Source: Microplitis mediator (taxonomy: Eukaryota > Arthropoda > Insecta > Hymenoptera > Braconidae). From it: a stretch of 64,000 bases of DNA. The stretch is taken from positions 21,354,617 through 21,418,616 of the forward strand of contig NC_079976.1 of the NCBI RefSeq assembly GCF_029852145.1, read 5' to 3'. Shown here in pieces: positions 23,745 through 36,900 of this stretch. Below the pieces are notes generated by a model. That model saw nothing but the letters and a program-made list of their open reading frames with translations. It did no database searches and had not been told where the DNA came from. How positions within the stretch are numbered: position 1 is the first letter of the stretch; each line of letters starts with the position of its first letter. A program made the translations under genes and the position numbers.

Positions 23745-25059
23745 CTAAAATCAGGGTTGCCAGATGAGGCGATTTATCGCCATTTAGGCTACACAACAAC
23801 TTATTTGGCGACTAAATTTTATCATTTGGCTCCCGGTAGCCAATTAGGCTCTTTCGATTTCGCAAATAAATTTTTTTTTTTTTTGTGCGTTACTAGAACT
23901 TTTCAATGTAAGACAAGGTCCAATGAATTGACCGAAAATATTTTTTTTTATTTCCCGCTATTTAACAGCGCCACCGAGAGTATATTTATTATACTAAGAT
24001 ATATATTTTGTATATCATATACACTGGTCACAAAAATTACGGGATAGAAAAAAAATCCAAAATTTTTAGGTGAATTTCAACATGCTGTAACTCGGTGAAA
24101 AATAGTCATATAAGAAAATTAAAAAAAGCAAATTGTAACCTCAAGTTTCTAGTTTTCAGATCTGAACCTCAATATTTTTTTTCATGTACGGTTCCGGAGT
24201 AATCGTAAGAAAACCAACGAAAAAAAAAATTTCAAAATTTTTGCTGGTCTTTCAATACCTCTATGGGCGTCAATAAATTTTTTTAAATAATCCAATCATT
24301 TGACTTTTCTAGGAAATTTTGTGCCCTTCAATTTGGCAGCCTGAAAAAGTCTCTACGACAATTTGGCGTCGATTTATTATTGATCAGAGCAAAAAAGTTC
24401 ATTTTGGCTTTGATAATCAATAACTCCGGATGTATTGGTCGTACAGAGAATAGAAGCAAGGTTTTGAAAACTGGAAAACATTCTCTATGAGGCAAAATTA
24501 GTGGCATTTAATAAAAAAATTTTTATTAAAGCGATATTGTTTAGTAAAAAACAGGTGAAAATTCACAAATTTAAGGATATTCGGAAATCTTGCTATAACT
24601 TTGGATATAACGGATGAACAAAGGATTTCTTCGTCTTTTTCTTAACCTCAAAACATCCTGAAATAACCCTGAAAATTTCAAATCGCTGCGATTTTTCTTT
24701 CTTAGAGCCCCGAAGCTTTAAATTTATCGATTTTGTCAAAAATCACCGTAATTGGTAGTTTCTCGGTTTTTGTTCATTTTTTCGATTTGAAAATGTTTTT
24801 TTTTCCGATAATCTTCATTTCTGTGATCAAAAAGATCGATTATCGAAAAAAATTGAAACAAAAAAAATTTTGAAAAGTTTTTTTTTTTACACAAATTTTT
24901 TTTTTCAAAATTTTTTTTTTTGTTGTATCCGCAATCATTTATCATTGTCAAAAAAAAAATTCCTCAATTTTTTTTTACCGCTGTAACTACATCTGCTGTA
25001 AATGTCAACTTAACAGACATACACTTTGGGTAACGGTAATGCCGGCGGAAAAAAAATTT
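23745..25059. repeat. Repeat DNA, one element end visible
   Basis: At 24021 an end-like sequence CACTGGTCACAAAAATTACG begins a stretch of low-complexity sequence to about 24700 with phrases such as GAAAATTTCAAATCG. No mirrored right end was found. From 24780 to 24970 the sequence is mostly runs of A and T. No gene seen. Confidence 0.35.
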
Positions 25060-25499
25060 GAGGAATTTGGTCAGATTTCCGTCAACTTTGGACTTTTCCG
25101 TTTTTTACGACAATTTGTATGCAACTTGCTATTCAATTTGACGTAAATTTATTACCCGAATTAGAATGCAAATTTACTTCAAAAATTGACTAGAAAAAAG
25201 TTGTCGTCAACTTTAGGCAAATTTTATGTCAATTTATTGTTAATTTGACTTGAAAAATTGTTACGTATTTTTTTACTGTCAAATTGTAGACAATTTTATG
25301 TATAAAATTTGCTTGCCTTCTGAAATGGCAAGAAAGAACATTATCGACTTTTTTTTTATCGTAAAAAGTTACCTTTGGATTGAAGAAAAACTAACCGCAA
25401 ATTTTTATTTTCAACTTTTGCTGTGAAATTGTCTGCAAATTCGAGCAGCAGATTTCAGGTAATTTCAACATCAAATTACCGTCAATTTCAAGCTAAAGT
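25060..25499. mobile_element. Truncated copy of the CCCTAATAGC element family
   Basis: The sequence parallels 49926-50410: TTTCCGTCAACTT, TTACGACAATTTGTATGC, AATTTGACGTAAATTTA, CAAATTTTATGTCAATTT and the right-end phrase TCAATTTCAAGCTAAAGT. Both the CCCTAATAGC left end and the final GGCTATTAGGG are missing; the right break coincides with the start of an LTR at 25500. Confidence 0.6.
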
Positions 25500-27482
25500 T
25501 GTTATGTCCTAGGAGGTTACTAGGATCGGAGCTGACGCCACCTCCTGGACAGTGGGCAGTTCGTTGTCACGCGGGACCAATTTTGAATTTGAAAATAGTG
25601 ATAAATTTATTGTTGACTATGATGATGATTATTATTATTATTATTTAATGAAATTATCAAGTTATGGATAAGGATAGATGTAATTGAAAAAACATCTTTT
25701 ATCTGAAGACTGAGTTTTATTATAAAGTATAGATAAGATTTGATCAGTAATAACAGTTGTGCTCGTCAATAGTTCTCGGAGAGAAGTGAAGTTACATCAG
25801 CCGGCAGAGAGATCTCTGACTCTCCACTCTTCGACTTCTCCCACAATTCTCATATTCATACACATACTTATTTTGTATATGTACTTATACATATCAACGT
25901 TCTTTCTAGTTATATACTTATACATTTATACTTCCTACTAATACACGTACGAGATATGAGTTTACACATCTATGTTCTTTATTTATCCGTTCTATGACTT
26001 TACTTATTACTTATATTATTTATATTCCATTTTCCTGTACTTAAATACAATCTTTTAGTTAATTATTCTATATCGCGTTACAGATGCCATAAGGGCATAT
26101 AACAAGTTATATGCCCTTATGGCACCCCGGAACCATAAGGGCATATAAATTTTTTTTTTTTTTTTTCTGCACATTTCGGACGAAAATACATCGATTCCCG
26201 AAAAAAATTTTTTTTATATGCCCTTATGGCTCCCGGGACCCACCTCGGATGCCATAAGGGCATATAAAAAAAAATTCTGTTATTTTTTCTAAGTCCAAGA
26301 AAATTTTTAGTTAAGCGAAAATTTTTTTTTCGCATTTCTGCACGTTTCATACAAAAATACGTTGATTCCCAAAAAAAAATTTTTTTTATATGCCCTTATG
26401 GCATCCGAGGTGGGTCCCGGGAGCCACAAGGGCATAGCAAAAAAATTTTTTTTCAGGAATCAACGTACTTTTGTATGAAACGTGTAGAAAATGCAAAAAA
26501 AAAATTTTTGCCTAACTAAAAATTTTCTTGGACTTAGAAAAAATAATAGAATTTTTTTTATATGCCCTTATGGCATCCGAGGTGGGTCCCGGGAGCCATA
26601 AGGGCATATAAAATATTTTTTTTGCATTTCTGCACATTTCGGATGAAAATACATCTATTCCCGAAAAAAAATTTTTTTGCTATGCCCTTCTGGCATCCGA
26701 AGTGGGTCACGGAAGCCATAAGGGCATATAAAATTTTTTTTTAGCATTTCTCCACATTTCTGACAAAACTACGTCGATTCCCGAAAAAAAATTTTTTATA
26801 TTCCCCATATGGCTTTTCACCAGGACCTTTTGCCGGTATATGCCCTTATGGCATCTGTAACGCGATATTTAATTATTTAATACGATTGTCATTATTAATT
26901 ATCATGAAACACCATTATAATTATTCTAATGCTATATTTCTATATTTCTATTAATTTATTTATTATACGAGTCACTCTTTATTTAATATGTATATATATA
27001 TTAACAATAATAGTTGAGTTCTTGTGATATGGTTTTCATTTATAAGTTACATTTATTTATTAAATATATCCTTTTCTTATTTGTTCATAGAGTATGCATT
27101 TGTTTATAACCATATTTACTGTTGACTATAGAACAAGGGCCTATTCATGATTATTATGCGTGTGTTTTGTTTAGGTTTTAAGTATCGGGTGACAGGAAAC
27201 GTTCCAAGACCACTCAAACTGTATTTATATTTCTCTGAATACAAAATAAAGATTTATTTATCTATTTATTTAAAGTTTCTTATAATAAAAATATATAATT
27301 TAATAAGTATGTGCCACGACGATTTATTATTTAAACAATTGACTAAATATTGATAAGACGCAATAAGTGTTGTAAGATAATATAGAATTTCAAATGAAAT
27401 TTAAATGCGCGCCTATTTATGGATCTCAAGTTCACTAATTAATTAACAGGTGGAGGCACCTGAGGCCACTGAGGACATAACA
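25500..27482 (-). mobile_element. Solo LTR carrying a nested palindromic element
   Basis: The outer ends are TGTTATGTCCT and AGGACATAACA, the inverted TG...CA ends expected of an LTR. A reverse-strand AATAAAAC signal near 25710 suggests minus orientation. A 0.8-kb palindromic element (26071-26867) sits inside. I found no matching target duplication at the outer ends: the left flank is a broken CCCTAATAGC element and the right flank does not continue it. Recombination or deletion after insertion is likely. Confidence 0.5.
26071..26867. mobile_element. Palindromic word-repeat element, GCCATAAGGGCATAT word
   Basis: The ends TATCGCGTTACAGATGCC and its mirror enclose at least ten copies of GCCATAAGGGCATAT in both orientations. 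Between them recur CATCCGAGGTGGGTCCCGGG and CATTTCTGCACATTTCGGAC in both orientations, with poly-A/T blocks. The plan (short word, direct and inverted, continuous with the terminus) is that of the CCC-ended group, but the end sequence differs. The frames on both strands are artefacts of the repeats. Confidence 0.7.
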
Positions 27483-27529
27483 AATGCGCCAGACCCTGAG
27501 TAAAGAAATTTTTAGTAGAGTTGAGTATT

Positions 27530-27630
27530 CGCCATTTTTCATTTCAATTTGCTGTCAAGTCGTCGGCAAATTCGGGCAGCAAATTTCAGGTAATTTTACC
27601 GTCAAATTACTGTCAATTTCCAGCTAAAGT
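27530..27630. mobile_element. Right end of a CCCTAATAGC-family element
   Basis: TTTGCTGTCAAG, GGGCAGCAAATTTCAGGTAA and GCTAAAGTGGCTATTAG match the right end of the element at 49926-50410. The left part is absent. Confidence 0.6.
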
Positions 27631-27936
27631 GGCTATTAGTGTAACTCGACGAGTTAAACTGAGGCTGAGAACTGGAGTGGGGGTTCGTCATTAATAACAA
27701 CGTCGACGAGAGTTCTCACTGTATACAGTACATAGTCTGAATATGAGAGTTGAGCTCCAGGAGTGTTCCATCAAAATAATTACAGTGTATAAGTAATAAT
27801 ATAAGCACCATGTGGATAGTTACTCACTATTTTCTTATTTTAATTGCAATTAGATATAATAATGTTTAATATTATATTTACCATAAATGTTTAATATTCA
27901 AACAATCCATTGTTTTGACGCGCAGCTAAATCAGAA
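27631..27936 (+). promoter_or_regulatory. Sequence upstream of the Saxophone start codon
   Basis: About 300 bp between an element end and the ATG at 27937. No TATA box or clear initiator could be assigned; the stretch GACGAGTTAAACTGAGGC to GAGTGGGGG at about 27650-27690 is GC-richer than the flanks. This is where the 5' UTR or promoter should be, unless a further non-coding exon lies upstream. Confidence 0.3.
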
Positions 27937-30900
27937 ATGGCGAATACTATAATTATCATCCAGTGCATGGTGTTTTTAACATTTAAACTGTCTCAAGGTA
28001 TGACGAAAAAATAATTCGTATTAAATTCATTAATAATTTTGTTATTTATGTATATAGTATGTTGATTATTGACTATTAATTTTAAGGTGATATACAACGG
28101 ACACTATTATTAGATGATAAACAAAATGGTTTAGATAGTGAAGAACCAACAGAATATCCAAATGAAAAATATGTCCATAATGCAGCACAAAAAAAATTAA
28201 CGTGTTATTCTTGTGAAGGAGAGGAATGTTCGCAACCTGAATTGTGTCATGATGCAGCTACTGTAAGTTCTATTATTTATTTTTTTTCTTATTTATATTT
28301 TAGTAAATAACAGCATAGTGATTTGTTGTTTTTTTTTTATTTATGGTTAACTTTTTCATGTTGACAAAAATGAAAATAAACACAGATTCACTATAAAAAA
28401 TTTAGGTAATGGTCTAGAAGTGAGGCTCCACATGTTTTTCAAAGTTCCAAGTGCTTACACCTCAAAGATCTATAATTAAACTTTTTCCACGTGTTCTGCT
28501 ACACGGCGGAAAGAATTTTCTGTATGTGTTTATTAGGGTGGCCCAAAAAAACCGACTATTTTTTTTTTTCGAGTCTCTAATGAAAATTTGTTAGTTTAAG
28601 ATGTTTTAAGAAGCCTCTCCAAAAATCAGCTCGATAAAAATTTTCAAGAGGTCGCTCACGAATTTCGAAAATATCAAATATGATTGGAATTCGGATTTTT
28701 TGTTTCTGAATTTTTTCTTCCTCGTGGCAGCAATATTTTATATCTGTAAAATTATAACTATGCTGAAAATTTCAGCCCAATATTTAAATATTTAAACGGC
28801 GCTCAAGAATTTTGAATATTAACTGATAATATGTAACTAATACTTTGAATTAGTTTTTGTATTTTTTTATAACTCAATTACTGTCATTTCACTTAAATAT
28901 AACTTTTGCATAACCGAAAATATACAGGACAGTCTTAAACAATAAAATTGGGTGTTTTGAATACGCAAAAAAACCTAAAAATTGAATTAAAAAATGAAAA
29001 GGTATGTAAATACCTTATTGTTTCTATTTCTCGGGTTGTATTTTCATTCATTATGATACAAATTGATGGTAAAAAAATTGATAAGGTTTATTATTAATAT
29101 TCAAGGGTCGCTCGAAAACATCCAAGAGACAGTACTCGGAAACATTCAAAATTCTTGAGCAACGTTTAAATATTTTAATTTTGAGCTGAAATTTTCAGGG
29201 TAGTCATGATTTCATAAATATAAACTATAGCTGTCACGAGAAAGAAGAAATTTAGAACAAAAAAATCCTAATTTCGATCATTTTTAATATTTTCAAAATT
29301 CGTGAGCGACCTCTTAAAAATTTTTTATCGAGCTGACTTTTTGGAGAGGCGTCTTGGAACATCTTAAACCAACAAATTTTCATAAGAGACTTGAAAAAAA
29401 AAAATTGCAATTGAAGTGTATAAAATTGATAAAAATAGCAAAAAATCATGCAAATTTTTCAAAAATAAATTTTTCTAATAAATATAAGTAATTTTATATA
29501 ATACCACAAGATGGACGGTGGTGATAAAAAGGTCTAACTAAGAGCTACAAAGATCTTTTGAACTCTTGTAGGGTACACTCGTTGTCACTAATGCCTGGCC
29601 CCCTGTGTGGTGAAGATTCTATAGTCTGGGGGACCAGGCATTAATGACAAGTGTAAGAGCACCAGTAGCCAGCCGGTCATATACTTTAACATTGGCTCAA
29701 AATATATTTAGATATAATTTAACATGAGGTGGCAGGCTACTGGTTTGGGGCTGGGTACTGGTGCTCTTACCCTAATAGTGAAAAATTTGCATATTTCTGT
29801 TATTTAAATACTTTAACAGTGTACAACAGCTCACCTAACATTTTGTTGCAAGTAGTTTGGACGGTATCCGCCTTCCTTTGCTAGTATAGTGTCTGGCTGA
29901 AGCCCACAACACAGTTTTACGCCGGTGCGTACTGATAAGAGATGTAATTTAAGGCAAGAGTACATTAACATAGCCTTACTGACGAGTCCGTTAACGTGCC
30001 CAGATTAAAAAAAGCGATTTAAAACGATTCGAAATAACAAATTTTAAATACTTTTTAATGATTTTGAATACTTTGAATACTTTTGAATCCCTCTTCTTAT
30101 GGGTATTTAACATTGCAAATCGTTTTAAATCGTTTTTTTAAATCCGGGTACTTAGGGCGAAACTACAGAAATTATGGCAAGTAGGCATATACCTTAAGTT
30201 TTGGTGGTTGACTTAAGAGTCAATACATAGAATGAAAAGAAAAATATGTCAAATACTGCAGTGTAGCACGGAACTGAAAAATCATGAACTTAACATCTAA
30301 TTTTTTGTAAAAGGAATTACGGCTTTACTGGTCTTGTTTATTGACTTGTTAGATTAGATTCATCGTATTCATAAATACATGTGGACTAATATTATTAGTA
30401 TGCACTGCAATAAAATACATTTATCGAATAAAATCAATTGCGTACTATTTGCAGTACCGCGGTATTCTACTCAATAACTATCAATTCAGTAAAATCACAT
30501 AAAATATAATAATACTAGGCTATATAAATCATATAGAATTTTTCGAAAATATGACAGCAAATTTGGAATACTTGCTTTAACATCATCATATAGAAAATTC
30601 TTCGTCAAACAAAATATGATCTTTTTTTAACTTTTCATTCCATTTTTTTCCAAAAAATTTTTTAATTTTCATTTTTTTAATTTTTCATATTTAATTTTTT
30701 CCAAATTAACATCATTTATACGGTCTAAAGTAGAATATACTTGCATCAACTTTACTGATGAGCCCAGCAAGTATATTCGGGGCGAAACCGTTTTTTAAAA
30801 CATAGTAAATTCAAGACTTTGATTTTATTCGATAAATGTATTTTATTGCAGTGCGTACTAATAATATTAGTCCACATGTATTTATGAATACGATGAATCT

Positions 30901-33900
30901 AATCTAACAAGTCAATAAACAAGACCAGTAAAGCCGTAATTCCTTTTACAAAAAATAAAAAAAACCCTGGTCGTTTCAGTAAAATCACATAAAACTTAAC
31001 ATCTAAATCAAGCATAATTTATACCTTTGGTATACACTTATTACTTATTAAGGCTCAAATAACACCTAAAAGAGCAATTATATCTTCAATCCGCCGACAA
31101 ATGCCAGAGCATGAAACAGGTCTCTTGGCCATTTGCCTATTTCTGGATTTTTGTTTGATATAAACAGGTGGAGCCCCGATTATAGACAATTACCAAAATT
31201 TACTATAATTGAAACTTGTTACCGATAACTTATTTATATAATTATATATTTATGTTATTTTTAATTAATTTATCACGCACATGAATACCACAAGATTAAA
31301 AATTCTGCGTGAAACTTTAGTTTTTTTGTAATCGTGAATTTAGACAATTTTGATGTCGAGGTATAAAAATTCAACGTGGATAAGTGTACAGAAATAGGTG
31401 GGATAGAATAAGGGATAAACGTGCAGCACAATAACGTGCCACATGCTAGGCTATTCCGAACACAGGTTTTTTTCTGTACCTTTAGACACTACGATAAAAA
31501 TTTTTCAAATGTAAAGGACTCAGATAGACCGTCGCCCAGTTTCTGACCTTTTCAGCTTCAATCGAAATTTTAATAAAGTTTTGACTCAAACAATGAAATC
31601 AATTATACGAGAACTTAAAATAATATATTCTACCATGGTGGTCACATTTCTGTAAAATATGGAATTGTCAGGGAATTATAAATATACTGGAAAAATCAGG
31701 GAAAAGTCAGGGAATTTCCGCACAAAGCTGGAAAAATTTTTTCTTTCTTTTTTTTGACTGAAAAATTTCGATAAATTTTTTTTTTCTGTCAAAGCTGTTC
31801 AAAAATCGCGAATGTGATTGTAATATCATCTTGAAAAAAAATTAGTAGAAATTGATTCCAATAGTAAAAAAATGAAGCAGTTAGAATTTAAAAGGCTGTT
31901 AGAAAAAAAAGTCTTGGTAGAAACCAATCGTCAGGATCTTCAAGTTATTAACATGCATATTGACAAGTTAAAAAAACCAAAAACATTGAAAGTATACATA
32001 CATAAGTATGGAACTAATAAGTTTCATTATATTTATTATTCGCGTACTTCATTAATATTTTAGAAAACGTTCTTATTTATGCAATTTATTCTAGTCAAAA
32101 TGAGAAGTTTATTTATATTTTATTATAGTCAGTTATATAAAAACACAGATTTTAAATCAAAAATAAAAAATTAGTCATTTAATAAATTAAAAAAACCTAT
32201 GAACATTGACAAACAATAAAATATAGTTTCATTTAACGACAAGGATTGATTATTTATTGAACTGACTTATACTAATTTTATTTTCAATTAAAAAAATATT
32301 TCCAATGATTTAATATTACTACATACACGGAGAAAAATTTTGGCTCAAAACCTAACAATTTTTATTAGGCTGTCAACCAAACTTGAAACAGGAAAGGAAG
32401 CATCCAAAAAATTATTATGCTCTTATGAAAAATTATTATGCCACATAACGACTATTATAATGTATGGAAGTGATTGTTATTAAATCTTATCGATAAGTGT
32501 CTCGTGTGTAGTAAGTATCATGATACAGCTCAATAATTTTTTGGATGCTTCCCTTCCTGTTTCAAGTTTGGTTGACAGCATAATAAAAATTGGTAGGTTT
32601 CGAGCTACCATTTTTCTCCGCGTATAGTCAGGAATTTTTCTAATTATTTGACTGGAATGCCTGGAAAAGTCAGAGATTTTCAGTTTCAAAAATCTGTGGT
32701 CACCATGAATATATTCTATGCTTAATTAATAGTAATTACAAATTTATCAAATATAACAGCTAGATAAAAAAAAAATTTTGAAGACTGAAGACTAAATTAA
32801 AAGTTCTTTTGTTATATAAATATAAAAATGCGATAATACATAAATGGGCAGGCCAATTATTAATTAAAGTACAGTTAAATATTACAATGAAATTTTTTTT
32901 TTCAATTTTGTTGTTAAAATATAGAGGTCAACAACTGGGCCTAATTTTTTACACCTGTTGCATTTGCTGACCCTGAGATTCTAGCCTATGATAAATAAGT
33001 TTGTCTGTGAATTAATATACTGATAAAACGCCAAAAAATGAAAGTTGATTAATTGATTTTTTTTTTTATTATTATCTATTATAAATATTTGAAATTTTCA
33101 TTAAACATTTATTACCATGGACCAATTATATATTTGTGATTCAAAAAAAATTATTTTGAGTAATGAGATAATGATTATTGAGAAAATTCAAACTTTGTTA
33201 GAATTTAAATAATTATTCTAGTAATAATTAATAAACATTAATAATTAATATAATTTACTGAATTCAGAAATATATCACATTTTATTTATTTTTATCGAAT
33301 AGTTTTCAATAAAAAATTAAATTGAAAAAATTGCCAATAGTAAAAAAATAAACAAAAATAATTTTAAAAAATTATATGAAAATTTTCATTTCGTAATAAA
33401 TCTTTTTTTTTTTTCAAATTAAAATTTAATATTTATGAAGTTTAATTATTTCTAAATTGTCATAAATAAAGTCCAAAGTGATAAGTTGCTTTCAATTCAA
33501 CAGTCAGAAACTGGGCCACCGTTAGGGTCAAAAGCTGAATCTACGAAAGTTGATTTTTTAAACATTTATTTAAAATATTAACGACATTATAAAAATTATA
33601 CAATTTTATTTAGAACATTCTAAATTTGTCGTTAAATTAACAACATTTTTTTAAGATAAGTTTTTCAATAACTATTCCAATTTAACATCAACTGTTACTC
33701 TTAAAAGGTCAGAAACTGGGTCTTCTAGATGGTGCATTCCTCTAAGAACTTTCGATTTTTTTCATCATTTTTCATTGTTACCACTGTTTAACTTGTTATT
33801 GTACATTAGGGTTGAAAAAAAACTTTTTTTTTGTTTTTCTTAGCATGGGGGTAGAATTTGTACCTTATAAAAAAAAAAAATTTTTAAGAAAAAAAAAATT

Positions 33901-36900
33901 TTTTTACTCAACATTTTGAGGTGGCCCACTCGTTTTTAAAATAAATAATTTATCAAACGGGGTAGTCCCAACGAAAAAAATTACATGGTGTTCTAGAATC
34001 TGTAGGGTGTCCCCTTGAAAGCTAATTGAAAGTCAGAAGTTGAAAAAATTTTTTTCCTATTATTTTTGTAATTTAAGTAAAAAATCCAAAAATGAAAAGC
34101 ATTTTCTTTTGAATTAAAATGAAAGCGAAGTAAAAAAAAATCACATTCGACAATTATTAGATGTTTTCCACGATTTTGGACAAAAAAAAATTTTTTTCGT
34201 TGGAACTACCCCGATTAATCAATTATTTATTTAAAAAACGAGTGGGCCACCTCAAAATGTTGAGTAAAAAAATTTTTTTTTTCTTGAAAAAATTTTTTTT
34301 TTTATAAGGTATAAATTCTACCCCCATGCTAAGAAAAACAAAAAAAAAGTTTTTTTTCAATCCACCCTATTGTACATACCTGTTAAAATTTATTATAAGC
34401 TTCCAAATTTTTATTTCTATTGACAAGTTATGAGTTTGTGAATAATAATCAATTTAACAACCGTCAAATTCTTAAAACAAAGTTTAACATTCGAACATTG
34501 TGTGGCGCGAATAAAGTAGTACTTTTTCAGAGTAGTTGTCTGAACTACAGAATTCATTTTTGAGCATCACTTAAAAGTGTACATGCTATTATGTTCACCA
34601 TCACCACGTTAGTTATACACAATTTTCAATTGCTTGTAATTGAAGAATAAACAAACGACTTTAATATAGAATTTATTCTAAAAATAAAATTCAATACTTT
34701 ATTAGTCATATATTTTATTAAACTCCACTATAAAATAATCTTAGATATATTTTTTAATTTTATAGTGTAATTAGCGAGAGATTGCGAATTGAGTGTCTAC
34801 GTTTCTATGTGTAATAATTGAATCCTACATAATAACTTAGGGAACACGAATCACAATCTCTCATTAATCCAATTATTGTCTAATTAGCAAGAGACTTAGA
34901 TAATTATAATTGATTATATTTTATTTTAATAATTAAAACAGTGTTGGAAATCTACCGTCAGACAAGTTGACGGTACAGTACGAGTCAAAAGAGCGTGTAC
35001 TTCAGAACCTGATCAAGTATTACTTACATGTAATAAAAAGGCACCAAGTAGTAAATCCGAAGCTGTATATCATGTAGAATGCTGCTATTCAGATCTATGT
35101 AACAAAGGACCGTTTCCAGTTTTGGAACCATTAAGTGGTATTTAAAATTATACATTTTTTTATTGATATATTTACTTAAAAACTATTTATTAATTAATCT
35201 TTAATCACTAGATGCTGGAGGAAAAAATTATGCAACTAAATTAGCCCTTGCAATAGTGGGTTCAATATTGTTAATTAGTTCAATTGTCGGTGGAATTTTA
35301 TTTTACATACTAGCGGGCAAAACCCGAAGAAAACGATCTTTAGTTTTAAAGCGTAATAAACTATTAGTTGATCCTGAAATAGAACCTTCAATGTTACATT
35401 TTCCATCTTCATCATTAACATCGACATCTAATTATCATCCACATGAATTACGAGCAACTGCCGCGGGTGACAGTACATTAAAAGTATGTATTTGTGTATT
35501 TACTAAAAATAATTATGTTATAAAATAAATAATAATATTTTTTAACTTTCCCTGAAGGAATATTTAGATGGAAGGAGTCTAACAAGTGGTTCAGGCTCTG
35601 GATTACCATTGCTTGTACAACGTACTTTAGCAAAACAAGTGGCATTAGTTGAATGTCTTGGTAATGGAGGATCAAGCGGATTTGGTGGTGAGGTTTGGAG
35701 AGGAGTTTGGCATGGAGAGTGTGTAGCAGTGAAAATATATTTCTCACGTGATGAAGCAGCGTGGGCACGTGAAACTGAAGTTTATTCCCAACTTCTACCA
35801 TCACGTCACGACAACATTCTTGGTTACGTAGGAAGTGATATGACAAGTCGAGCAAGTTGTACCCAATTATGGCTAGTAACTCATTATCATCCACTTGGAT
35901 CACTTTATGATCATTTAAATCGTTCACCACATCCTTTAACACATCACCAAACACTCAATATTTGCCTGGGAATAGTTAATGGTCTATTATATCTCCATAC
36001 TGAGATACATGGTACTAAGGGCAAGCCTTCGATCGCGCATCGTAATCTTAAGTCAAAAAATATTCTTGTTAAAACAAATGGAAGTTGTGTAATTGCTGAT
36101 TTTGCTCTTACGACAACACAAGAACGTCTTAGTACAGATAGGATCGATCTACGCCAAGGTACTAAACGATACATGAGTCCTGAAATATTAGCACAAACGT
36201 AAGTATTTTATAAATATAAGTTTAAATTATTTATTTTATTTTATCAGTGATAATAAAATTTTATTTTTGTCTGTTAAAAAGATTAAACGTCGAATGCTTA
36301 GAAAGTTTTCGACGTGCTGATATCTACAGTCTTGGTCTGATAATGTGGGAAGTATGTAGACGATGTATTAGTAATGGTGTTGCCCTTGATTATGCTGCTC
36401 CGTACTCCGAATGGCTCTCTAGTAATACACAAGAACCATCGATTGAAGAAATACGTAAATTAGTTTCTGTTGATCAGCGAAGACCACCTCTGCCTAATCG
36501 ATGGCACTCAGATCCAGTATGTATTATTACTTCATTTTTTTCTTTTTTTTATAAAATTTATAAAATATTTGAAGCCAAACAAATATTTTATTATTATTTA
36601 AATAATTTAACGAATTCAATGGACTAAGTAAAAATAATCCATGTACTTTTTATGCGAGATTTAACTATAAAAATAATTTAGATAAATTATCAGAGATGGA
36701 TTATACTTTTACTGATTTATTAAACTTTTTTGATCGTTCGCTTAATTTTTATGATTTTTGATTATACGTTTATTATCGCACTGAGAGAAAAAAATGTATA
36801 TTTTCCAAAAAAAAAATCTTGATTTATGTATTTTAGTTACTTGAATAGTGAAGATCCTAAAATTGACAGACAATAAACAATTTCCGGCTTTTTTAAAAAA

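Noticed and set aside
26117..26744. Frames with repeated MPLWHPRWVPGAIRAYK-like peptide
   Set aside because: The peptide is a translation of the GCCATAAGGGCATAT element's repeats, appears on both strands, and is interrupted by poly-Lys/Phe from A/T runs.
25500..27482. A complete LTR retrotransposon
   Set aside because: There is only one LTR-like unit with TG...CA ends, with no internal coding region or primer site; the interior is an unrelated palindromic element.
30050..30150. CGATTTAAAACGATT-type mirrored sequence, with relatives at 19640-19765, as another CCC-ended element with a 2-bp duplication
   Set aside because: Ends CCCAGATT and AATCCGGG are similar to the pattern, but the flanking dinucleotides do not match and the interior is not built from one word, so I did not include it in the family.
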